This document shows positions 21,849 to 32,288 of a stretch of DNA of 64,000 bases, piece by piece. The translations under genes and the position numbers were made by a program. The DNA lies in assembly GCA_019633425.1 (NCBI GenBank), contig WSUB01000121.1, forward strand, positions 62,001 through 126,000. The letters are read 5' to 3'. The notes under the pieces were generated by a model. That model worked only from the letters and a program-made list of their open reading frames with translations, was not told the origin of the DNA and did not search any database. Every line of letters begins with the position of its first letter. The first letter of the stretch is position 1. Origin of the DNA: Tulasnella sp. 424. Taxonomy: Eukaryota; Basidiomycota; Agaricomycetes; Cantharellales; Tulasnellaceae.

Positions 21849-24131
21849 ATGTCGCTCCGCGTCCCCCGCTATCTCCCGCCCACTCATGTGGCCGCCGCTA
21901 GCGTCGCTCTGCTCGCCCTCTTCCTCCTCATCAAACATTGGGCCTCTAGACGGGGCCGACGCTACCCGCCGGGACCACGCCCCCTCCCCCTCATCGGCAG
22001 TGAGTGATAAGCTCTTCTACTGCTCGTTGCTATATTTTTCTCTTACCTCAAAGGCCTTGGCTGTGTTTTTACGCAGATATTCTCGACCTGCCCAAATCCA
22101 GGTTCGCGCTAACCTGGACCAAGTTCGGGGAGCAATATGGCCCTTTAACCTGGCTAACGATACCCGGTCGAAATTTTCTCGTCATCAACTCTCTCGAAGC
22201 TGCCAAGGTTCTTCTAGACAAGCGGGGTAGCAACTATACCAATCGACCTAGGTTCGTCATGATGGGAGAACTCGTCGGTGAGTGCTTCTTCTTCCCTGAT
22301 GGAAGCCACCCTCAACGGTCGCTCACTAACTCAGACACTTCCGGAGAACACAGGTTTCCAAGAAATCACACCGCTTAATCCATATGACGCATTATGGCGA
22401 TCGCAACGCACCCTTTTGAAACATGCTCTTTCAGCAGAGGTTCTACGGAGGGATTACACACCAATACTGCAGAACACGGCTCGACGCTACTTGGGGTGTC
22501 TATTAAAACGGCCAGAGGATTTCACGGCCGAGCTGAGAAGGTTCGGAAAAGTTTTTCCCCCTACTTTGGGGGGGTGGAGCGGCCCGCGAACTCAGACTTC
22601 ATCACAGGAGCATGCAACAGAATGTCATCGACCTTACGTATGGGAGAAGCGAAGATAATCAAGGGAGGAGTTACGTGGAGCTCAACTCAAGGGTAATGGA
22701 TATCGCCAACGGGACGATGCAAGGATATTTCGTGGACCTAATACCGGCCTGTGAGCGCGAATTCTTTTATCATAACGATGTCCAAAGATCCTTGATTAAA
22801 CCGGTACAACTTTACAGTGCGTTATCTCCCAAGTTGGCTACCCGGAATGAACTTCAAACGAGATGCCGTCAGGTGGCGTGAAGAAATCGCCGACGCGAGA
22901 CGAACCACCTTTGGGGAAGTGAAGGAGAGCGTGGTAAGGAGAGGGGAGATTGAAATTGCCTTGCTCGAATTTAAGTCGGTTTTCAGCTTTCAGGAGATCC
23001 AAACGTGAGGTCCTGCTACGTGGGGAACAACTTGCAAGAACTATATCGCAAGCAAGATGGTTCGACGAATGCCCAGCAGGTGGAGGAGCGGGAGCAGGCT
23101 ATCTGTCACAGCGGGTTTTCTTTCTTCATGGGTAGGTTCTTTCCGAATGCGCTTAGAGGGAAATGGCGTTAACGAGTTTGAATATGTTCTTTTTTGGCAT
23201 CTCCTGAAATGCTTTCCAGCTGGCACGGATACGGTGAGTACTCCTCATGTGGTCGGCGTTGTAAAAGCATCCCGCTCAAGCCACTTGAAAACTAGACCCA
23301 AAATACAACACGCGCGTTCATGTTCGCTATGATGCTCTACCCGTCGGTCCAAGAAAAAATACATGCCGAACTGGATAGGATCGTTGGTTCGGACCGTCCT
23401 CCGACATTGGATGATCAAAAAGACATGCCGTACCTCGGCGCCGCTGTGCTTGAGATACTGAGATGGAATCCTTCGGCCGTAGACGGTGAGTTTTCGTTGT
23501 GAAGCACGGTGCCCATGCTTCTAACGCGCTGAACCGACGCCACGTCCAGGTGTACCTCATGCCCCACTAAAAGACGACATTTACGACGGATACTTTATTC
23601 CGAAAGACACGACCGTTATATTTAACACATGGTACGGAAGATATTTTCCAATAAGTGCGCGCTGTGAACTAAACGTTTCGTTTTTTTTTTCCCTTTTTGC
23701 AGGGGAATCTCTCGAAACACTCGGTACTATTCGAACCCCGGGAACTTTGACCCAGAAAGATACCTCAAAGCTGTACCGGAGCTTGACCCCAGGGAATTCG
23801 TTTTTGGGTTCGGTCGGAGGGCGTGTCCCGGAATCGATCTCGCCTACCAGATCGTTTGGATCATGGCCGCTTCAATACTTTGGGCGTTCAAGTTGGAGCG
23901 GGAGAGAGGCGACTCAACTCCTCTGGACAATGATAGCAATCGCTTTGACATCGGGATGCTATGGTACGTACCAAGATGGCAGCATAGTTCTGCACTTTGT
24001 GCGCCGCGCGACTCCTTGAGCTGACAAACTCCCCGTGGCTCCCCTTGATTAGTACGCCTGTGCCTTTCCGTTGTCAAATCACTCCGAGGTTCGACAACTT
24101 GCGGGAAAGAATGGATTCCTCTGCGTTATAG
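21849..24131 (+). CDS. Cytochrome P450 monooxygenase, ER-anchored
   Basis: Multi-exon gene with introns of about 50-80 bp. The N-terminus has a membrane anchor (HVAAASVALLALFLLIKHW) followed by the proline-rich hinge YPPGPRPLPLIG. Later landmarks in order: WRSQRTLLKHAL (C-helix), IDLTYG, LVDLIPA-type segment, I-helix AGTDT near 23,221, the EILR (ExxR) motif near 23,450, NFDPERY (PERF-like) near 23,745, and the haem loop FGFGRRACPG near 23,810 with its cysteine ligand. It ends TPVPFRCQITPRFDNL and stops at 24,129-24,131. Class II P450s use NADPH-cytochrome P450 reductase at the ER; the sequence style is that of fungal families that oxidise secondary metabolites or xenobiotics. Substrate unknown. 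The exon between 22,990 and 23,230 fits the family poorly, so splicing there is uncertain and a lesion cannot be excluded. Confidence 0.85.
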
Positions 24132-24599
24132 CCGAACTGCCGTACTCCCGCCGATTTTGCGTCGTGCGCCAAAATGACAGCCCGGGGGGGGGGTGTACAT
24201 ACGTTGTTTATGCTTTGGTACATACGCGCCGTCATGCTTTGGTGTATTGAGGAGGTTTTTGTTTTCGTGTACTTGGGCAGGAGATAGCCGCTAGAACATA
24301 TTGTTTTCTATAATGGGAAAATATGTACTGTCGTTCGTGGGCCGACCGTGTTTTTCAGGGCCAACTGGGGCCCCGAGCTCGATCCATAGCTTGAATGCCT
24401 GCCTCTCCCCTTAAGCCAGAAGGGGAACCTTCACCCTCGAAGCGACGTCAAATTGCTGTTCATACAATGCATTTGAAATAGGCTTGAGCCAGAAGTTGAT
24501 TCTAGCAAAAGTGGAGGAGAACGGAGAATGCCGTTCGCCGCTGTTGTCCGGGCTTGTCCCACACCAAAACACCGTCGATCGAACGCCTCGAATTCACCG

Positions 24600-24920
24600 G
24601 GAGTATCTAAGCTTTCTCGCTAGCGGCTTGCGGAAACGTGATGTTGTGCGTGTCTTTCAACTGGCGAAAGGTGCGGCGAAAGTGGGATGTGGTTTTCGCC
24701 TCGTCGAAAACGTAGCGTGAAGTGAGTGGCAAAACGAGTCTGTTTTCGCCACCCCTTTGTTGTGACACCATTTTTGCCTTTCGCCTTTCACCTTTCGCCC
24801 CGTTCCCGCCATTGCGAAAACCTAATTTTACTTTCGTCGCCCTTTCGAGCAATTGAACAAAGGGCGAAAGCTGCCATAATATCAGCATTTTCGCCATCGT
24901 TTCCGGGAGCGAAAAATGTG
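24600..24920. repeat. Cluster of inverted TTTCGCC / GGCGAAA heptamers
   Basis: Within about 320 bp, GGCGAAA-like and TTTCGCC-like words occur around a dozen times in both orientations (for example near 24,664, 24,673, 24,696, 24,750, 24,778, 24,785, 24,795, 24,867 and 24,892). This could fold into many alternative hairpins and resembles the inside of a short non-autonomous element. No clear terminal repeats or target-site duplication were identified by eye. Confidence 0.5.
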
Positions 24921-24954
24921 ATATACTCCCGGTGTAACCCCACCCCATTACAAT

Positions 24955-25040
24955 ATGAAGAGCCAAATATTGGCACTACCGCACATAGACAGAATAACTC
25001 ACTCATAGGACACGCTACTCGGAGCTCTTGTCGGTTAGCT
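24955..25040. repeat. Dispersed repeat, copy 1
   Basis: Shares an ordered series of words with 30,645-30,725: GAGCCA(A/G)ATATTG, CACTACCGCACATAG, CAGA(A/G)TAA, CTCA, ACTCG and GGTTAGCT. A second shared fragment (GGCTTGTCCC...AACACCG) lies upstream in both places (24,554 and 30,574). Probably the remains of a transposable element; no coding capacity or complete end was found. Confidence 0.55.
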
Positions 25041-26455
25041 CGCTAGGCTCTCTTTAATTGCTAAACAAGCGATACCTATCGATCGGGGGATGATTTGGAC
25101 TCGCAACGTCGTCCCCTGACCTTCTTAAACTTATAGCCTCTCAGTCGGACTCCGCTGAGAGAGCGCGCTTCCTTCTGACTTTGTGGAGTTCGCCACCGAT
25201 CCCTCTTAGCATTAGTGAGGGCAGAGCAGGGCCAATATGACATGACTTATCTTTACAGATGCAATGCAGAGCCCATATAGCCCAATTCTTCACAACGCGT
25301 TCTCAAAAGTTTCTAAACAGAAGGTGTCTTTGACCCAGTCCGCATGCTCTAGATGCTGATAGAACCGTTCTAGCGTAAAAATAACGTTCCTTTGCCTCAT
25401 TTTTACTTGTATCTTTCAAGGTCATGAATCCATGGACGAATGGATGGCTTTAGCGTATGTACCCAAGGTGCAGGTGTTACGTCCGTGTGGCGGCGTGCTT
25501 TGCTCGCGCTTCCTTTTTGCCGCATCAACTCACTTCTCGCTAGAAAAGGTGCGACTGATCCTGTATATCGCCATTCACAGGAAATGTGGTGTGATATTGA
25601 TCCCGCATTGACTTCGGCTGGGCAGACTAGCCACTCACTTCCAAATGCGATCCCCGAGTCGAGATTCAATGAGCTCCGTACCACGAAGAGCCGGAACTCC
25701 GTCTCGGTCCAGCGGTCGAGGGGCCAGAGACTCTGCCTATTTTGTTCGCTGCGAGGTGTTATGCGTCGTGTGTTCGAAATCGAGGCTTATTCTTTTTGGG
25801 AAGATCAGATCCGGCTCCGTGGTAAGGGTTTACGAGCATCACCCTCGATCGTTGAGAGTTTACCGGGGGCTAGCTTACGAGGATTGGAATAGATTGAAAC
25901 CATTGTGATGGACGGTGACGGGTCAGACGGTCAGCATAAATCCGGGCTCTCCTTGCGCTGTGAGAGAAGTTAAGTCGAACAAAGCAGAAGACGCGCAGCC
26001 AAACGCAGAATGTTTATTTTCCGTCACCACCGGCGCAAGTCGTCATCCCACTTCAAGAAATCCTTCAACGGCTCTCCGAGAACACGGCCCTTCGTTTCTG
26101 CTGCAGACTCCCCAGGTCTACCGATGCAGGAAGGTGGTTGCAGTGCAAGTGAATGGACGATCCAATGCCTCGGGTTCAACATTTCTGCTGGAATTCCCCC
26201 GTCGAAAACACATGGTAGAAGTGCGACAACGGCACGCGGTTTGGCGAAAAGTACTCATCACCGGTTGGAGATATGAGGGGTTTAGGTACGTTGCCTGCTT
26301 GACTTATAAACCGCTGGAAGAAACCTGCTGACTTTGGTCTAACCCTCCAGAACTCCTCCCCCTCTCGTCTCTATTCATCATAAATCCTTGGCCCATAGCC
26401 TCTTTATAGACCGTTATCCCTGACCGATTTTCAACCGTATACTACTTAACTCGAC

Positions 26456-29400
26456 ATGGCGGACAGCCTACCACCTCAGCCAACGGAACCTCAAACGCAA
26501 CGCAAGGCTGTAAGTCTCCCCATGCGCGAAGAAGAAAGTAAACACTGACGTGGAAAATTTAAGCGGGAGATTCTTGACAGAATGTCCTGGTGCCGAATCG
26601 ACCCCGCGACAATCAAAATGACAGACCCCAAACCATGTGCAGAAGGCGGGCAAGGGACGATTGTCGTTGGAACTAGAATTCATCCTGAAGAAGTCGTGAC
26701 CTGGATCCCTGAACAGTTCCCAAAAACGTTCCTTGAGAGACAATTGGCAATAAAGAAATTCGACTGGGATCGTGAGGATGCTAAAGCATCGGCCAAGTTT
26801 TTATTGTATGGCCTTCTTCATACGTTTCCTTCGCTGTGCTTATTGCCCCCGCACCAGTCTTTTGTCAACGAGCTCAGTATAATGGCGAGCCTCTCTCATC
26901 CAAACGTTGTCGAATTCGTCGGATTTGTTGAGGACATGAAGAAGGGCGACGCTTGGATCGTTTTACCTTGGGAGGCGAACGGAAACGTTCGAGAGTTTCT
27001 GGCGTCCGGCGAGTGGGACATTCCTGAACGTTTATGGTTGGTGAGCGTGTATCGCGCGTGCTATTACTATTGAGTGATATGAACGAACCATCGACTTAGA
27101 TTAAAGATGTAGCCGATGGCGTGGGGTACTTACATACGAGACAACCTCCGATCTGCCACGGCGACCTCAAGTCGGTGAGTTCGGCAAGCAGCCGTTCGAG
27201 ATGCCGTGCCCTCATCGACCGGTGTTCCAGTTGAACATCCTAGTCAGCTCCTCGTATCATGCAGTGATCACGGATTTTGGATCGGCCCGGGCTAAAGGAA
27301 ACGTTGACCCAACGACCGAGGACGGCGGCTCGGAACCACCGCGCGGGGGAAGCATCGACTACATCGTCCAAGGACTAATTTCTCCAAAAATCAAATTCAA
27401 CCGGTCCACCTTGGAGCTCACTTTGACGGGACCAGGGTTTTCGTTGCGGTGGACAGCCCCTGAGGTGCTTAACAACGGGGTGCAAGATTTATCAAGCGAT
27501 ATGTGGGCTCTCGGCTGGATCTGCTGGGAAGTAAGTACGCTATGAGCCAGAGGATCTCCACTGCTTTTACTCATATATACGACCATATGTTAGATCTTCA
27601 CTGGTAAAATACCATTCGAAGAACTCAGTGCTGCGGGGCCAATTATATCGACCGTTATAAAAGGGAATTTGCCAGCAATCCGGGGGGACGCCGACCTGTC
27701 TCATGTTCTCAGTCTGTGTAGTTTAATGATGGACTTTTGGATGTCGAATCCAGTGGAGAGGACCGATGCCTCGACGTTTCGGCGAAAGGTTGGCTTCATG
27801 GTGAGTACGTTGATCTTGATAGAGGACTACATCACCGGTTGTTAAAAGAGCCGCATATCAGCCATGCTCGACGCCTTCGGCCGATAGGTCTGGCGGTGCG
27901 AAGGTACGATCCGCAGCGCTGTTACATCAGCTAGGAACGATGTATCGGCTTCAGGCCAATACCGTGGCCGCCGAATCCCACTACCAGTCGGCCATCGAGA
28001 CTGCGACTCGAACGAAGGACGACAAGGCAAAAGCAAACGCGCTGAACGGTCTTGGAGAGACCTATCGTATTCAATCGAGGTATCCAGATGCAGGGAAGGC
28101 GTCGAGCGAAGCTCACGAGATGCACTCTCGTATGGGGAACGACTTTGGGGCTGCGAACGCCTTGCTTGGCCTGGGGGATACCCATCAGGCTCAGTCGAGA
28201 AATCGAGAGGCGGAGAAGGCTTTCATGGAGGCCCACGAGATCCACTCTCGCATCGGAAACGACCTGGGTGCTGCGAACGCATTGTTTGGCCTGGGGATAC
28301 CCATCGCGCTCAGTCGAGGAGTCGAGAGGCGGAGAAGGCTTTTATGGAGGCGTACAAGATCTACTCCCGCATCGAGCACGACCTAGGTGCCGCAAATGCG
28401 TTGCGCGGCCTGGGAAATACCTGTCATGCGCAGTCGAGGTATCAAGAGGCGGAGAAGGCTTTCATAGAGGCGCAAAAGATCTACTTTCGCATCGGGAACG
28501 ACCTGGGTGCGGCAAACGTGTTGGACGGCCTGGGAAAGGTCTATCATGCTCAGTCGAGGTATCGAGAGGCGGAGAAGGCTTTTATGAAGGCGCAGGAGAT
28601 CTACTCTCACATCGGGAACGACATGGGTGTCGCGAATGCGCTAGGCGGTTTGGGAGAGATCTACAGCGCTCAGTCGAGGTATCAAGAGGCGGAGATGGCC
28701 TTCATCGAGGCGCACGAGATCTACTCTCGCATCGGGGACGACCTTGGGGGGGCAAACGCGTTGAACAGCCTGGGAGAGGTCTATGGTGCTCACTTGAGGT
28801 ATCAAGAGGCGGAGAAGGCTTTCATGGAGACGCACGAGATCTACTCTCGCATTGGGAGCGACCTGGGTGTTGCGAACGCGTTGGGCCGTCTGGGACAGAT
28901 CTACCGTGCTCAGTCGAGAAATCAAGCGGCGGAGAAGGCGTTGAGGGAGGCGCACGAGATCCACTCTCGCATCGGGAACGACGTGGGTGTCGCGAGCGCG
29001 TTGGGCGGTCTAGGAGAGATCTATCGTGCTCAGTCGAGAAAACAAGAGGCGGACAAAGCGTGGAGTGAGGCGCACGAGATTCACTCTCGCATCGGAAACG
29101 ACGCAGGTGTCGCGAACGCGTTAGGCGGTCTGGGAGAGATCTACCGTGCTCAGTCAAGAAACCGAGAGGCGGAGAAGGCGTGGAGGGAGGCGTACGAGAT
29201 CTACTCTCGCATCGGGAACGGCCACGGAGCGGCACACGCGTTACTCGGCTTGGGGAATATCTATCGCGCTCAATCAAGAAATCCCGAGGCTGAGAACGCT
29301 CTCAACGACGCCCACCAAATCTACTCTCGCATTGGAGACACCCTCGGCACCGGCAACGCATTACGCAGCCTCGCACTGCTCTATAGTAACCAGAACAGAT

Positions 29401-30113
29401 ACGACGCCGCGGAGGCTTCCTACCGCCAAGCAGCCGCTCTATATGATCTTGCAGATGCGGGTGACAGCAGAGCCAGAGTGCTACTAGCCCTAGGGCAAGA
29501 CTATCACACTCGGTGCAGATTCTCTGATGCGGAAGAGGCTGCTAGCGAAGCCCTTGCCATATGGACCAGCACTGCCGACGAAGAATGTCAAGCGGATGCT
29601 TCGCTACTTTTAGCAGAGATCTTCAAGTCTCAATCCAGGAACAACGAAGAAAAAGATGCCCTCATTCAAGCCGAAACTGCACTTGCTCAAATTGGCCGTG
29701 ATAGAACTCGCGCAGAAACCTTGGATCGGATCGGTGGGATCCACCTCGCACAGAGGACGTACGGCGAAGCAGAAGAGCGTTACCGCCTTGCTCAAGCCAT
29801 ATACTCCAGCCTGGACGATATTCGCGGCGAAGCTACCGAGTTGTTCAATCTCGGAGTGTTGTATTGTCTCCAGAATCGATACGACGAGGCAGAGGATTGC
29901 TTCGCTGAAGCGCGCGTCGCATATGCTAGAGTTGTCAACAAGGAGGGTGAAGCAAAGGCCCTGGATGGACTGGCGGCAGCGTATGCTTTGCAACTCAAAC
30001 TTGTCGACGCGAGGGTGGCTTGTATGGAAGCTCGGGAAATCTATACGCAGATGGGCCGGCAGATGAGTCAGGCGTGTGCAAGGACTTGGGAACATCTCCA
30101 AGCTTTAGAGTAG
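26456..30113 (+). CDS. Protein kinase-TPR fusion protein A, with a frameshift in the TPR array
   Basis: Starts MADSLPPQPTEP at 26,456. The kinase domain shows GGQGTIVVG (Gly loop), LAIKKF (catalytic Lys), HGDLKS then LNIL (catalytic Asp and Asn; Gly replaces the usual Arg), TDFGSA (metal-binding DFG) and WTAPEV, so it looks catalytically competent. It resembles Ser/Thr or tyrosine-kinase-like enzymes. A phase-0 intron (about 27,801-27,862) leads into about 18 tandem TPR units of 40 residues (for example QSRYQEAEKAFIEAQ), which form a superhelix for protein binding. At 28,293-28,296 a run of five G in the preceding unit is four G here; the array shifts frame and the reading resumes in another frame from about 28,344 to the stop at 30,113. 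As written, the protein would end soon after 28,370. This is either a real lesion or a base-call error. A second gene of this type lies at 42,031-46,732. Confidence 0.78.
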
Positions 30114-32288
30114 CCGATGGGATTACTGTTGGTAGGTCTATTCCAGTCTTAGCTGCCAGTTGCTTGTGGGTATTCATGTTGCAATAAACTGATCCTCTGC
30201 TTCTGGAACTAACGACAGTCGTTTCCAGGCAATCTCTCCAATTCCTCGTACAATCTTTCTTACAGTACTGTTCTCTAACGTTGTCTCGTTCATACTGTTG
30301 CGAATATGTCTGCTTGTGTTTTGCTATTTCCCGCTGTTCCTGATTCATCTTCATGGTCGTCCTATTACCTCTTGTTGGAGTAAACTTGCAACGTCGCCGT
30401 TGCTCGATCAGAATCCTTTAAAGCTTAAGTCCAGCCGTATGCGTAGTCCGTGAGCAGGCGAAGGCCTCGAGTACGGTGGCTGTCGCCACCAAGACGCTCG
30501 CTTGGGGGGAAGTTCGTCTGCTCAAGAACTGGCACAACTTTAAGTTGCGCTCGGCATCTCGGCTCTGTTTGCTCAGGCTTGTCCCCCGGCCAAACACCGC
30601 CAAACGCTTGGAATCGACCCAGTGACCCTCGCCCCGGTGTGACGAGCCAGATATTGACACTACCGCACATAGCCAGAGTAATTAACTCACAGGGTACGTT
30701 ACTCGAGGTTCTTATTGGTTAGCTGGGTCCAGACTTGGTCTCAACGAATGGGCTTGCTGCGAACAGCGCTCACCATCGTTTTCTTAGAGTTACAAACCAC
30801 CTTTCACCGACACTGAGGTAGCGACTAATGTTAGTTTCGTCGCGCAGATCGAGAACTTTTCATTCTGCATCATCGCTGCTTCTTTACCGTGGATATGAGG
30901 TTGCCATAAAGGAAGCGAAATCCCGCTTTGGTTCCTCGTACGTGATCAACCTCCTGACTCTATCAGCTGGCCTTTTGCAAAAGACAATTACAGATACATA
31001 ATAGAAGGCAACGTATCGGGGTGGGAATTGCTAATTCGTTACATCGCCAGCGGATGGGCATTAGTTGGGGTCTTTCCGCACCGCCGTATGAGAATGTGTA
31101 CCTACGGCGTTTCGCGGGGGAAGGTGACAAAGTTTAGATATGGTTGGCAAGCTTTAGGGGCTTTGGCTTGTCCGCCATGACAGTATCGGCTTGTAGATGC
31201 AGTCCCATACACTATTTACAGACCTTCAGTGTTCATGCTGTGCGAGAAGAACGTTACCACCGACACGATTTTTCCCAGAGCTATCGGGAATGCAGTGTGC
31301 GGGTTGAAGAGTCCGCTCTCAGGCACTTCCGGCCCGAGGATCGCATCCAGTATACCAGGCATGGTGCTGTGTAGATTGCGTTTGACCATTGTAGTTTTAT
31401 GTCAGAGAAAGTCGATACGTACAACCTGGTCAGCCCCGATGGATGATCTCTCTTGGCAAGAGCTCGAATCGATCTGAGGACGTCTGTGGTGGGTCAAGAA
31501 GATCGTGGCTTGAGCCTTGGCCGTAAAGTATGAGTTGCCTTGGCATCCATCGGAGTTGACTGCTCGAATTTCCCCGGCTCCGTCCATTATAACATTAAGT
31601 AATAATGGTTCATTTCCAGGGGGTGACACGAGGCAGAAATGCAATCCGATGGCATATCCAAGAGTGATCGTGATCTAAATCTGGTCACAGTTTGCTGCGG
31701 GTTTTCAGCCACGCCTCGGCTTGGCTGGCTTTGACGGCAAGGGAAATCTTGGCGAAAGTCTTGATTTGGGTCCGGTTGATAATAATAGTAGCAGTACTAG
31801 TCTGAGAATGATTCGACTTCCGAGGAACTTGCAATTGGTTCGAATTCTTGGGCTGAGACATGACGACCACGCCGCAACGCCCGAAGTTCTCCCCCTGAGC
31901 AAAAATAGTCGCGGCTCGGCCAAGCATGTGAAGAAAGGCGATGCGGCGATATCAAGAGGACCCCAAGCACTCCTCGAGCGCGGACGTTGCATCTCTTGCA
32001 CTCCGACTCGACGAATGTTTCCACCGAGGACAGATGGGCTCCAATGACGTGCCTTGAGTCCAAGCTAGTCGAGTCAATTGTTGGTGAGGTTGGTGGGGGT
32101 CGGAGGTGATTAGATAAAATTAGCGCTGGTGACCCCTGACCCTGACCAAACCAAGGACTTGGCACACTGCCCCTACTTAACCCCCCCCCCCCAAATAAAA
32201 CCACACCAAGTCACCATCTTAAACCGCCCACTTTGCACTTTCTTTCCCCTCCCTCCCTCTCGCCACGCAACGTGGCCCGCCGCTCAGC
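30114..32288. other. Intergenic region
   Basis: About 2.2 kb with no supported gene. The start is the 3' flank of the kinase-TPR gene; 30,425-30,725 holds the dispersed repeat; 32,170-32,290 is a C-rich promoter-like stretch, with a run of ten C, before the membrane protein gene. Open frames around 31,700-32,200 overlap on both strands and show no domain. Confidence 0.45.
30645..30725. repeat. Dispersed repeat, copy 2
   Basis: Second copy of the repeat at 24,955-25,040, in the same orientation and with several small indels. Confidence 0.55.

Larger units (their letters stand above)
24132..26455. other. Intergenic region with repeats
   Basis: About 2.3 kb without a supported gene. It holds the TTTCGCC/GGCGAAA motif cluster (24,600-24,920) and a dispersed repeat (24,955-25,040). 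The rest (25,050-26,455) has only short or overlapping frames; some around 25,440-25,900 are open in two frames but show no domain. Confidence 0.45.

Noticed and set aside
25080..25180. Possible tRNA-like fold with a GGACTCGCAACG word
   Set aside because: No consistent acceptor stem, A box and B box, or T-loop GTTCGA was found.
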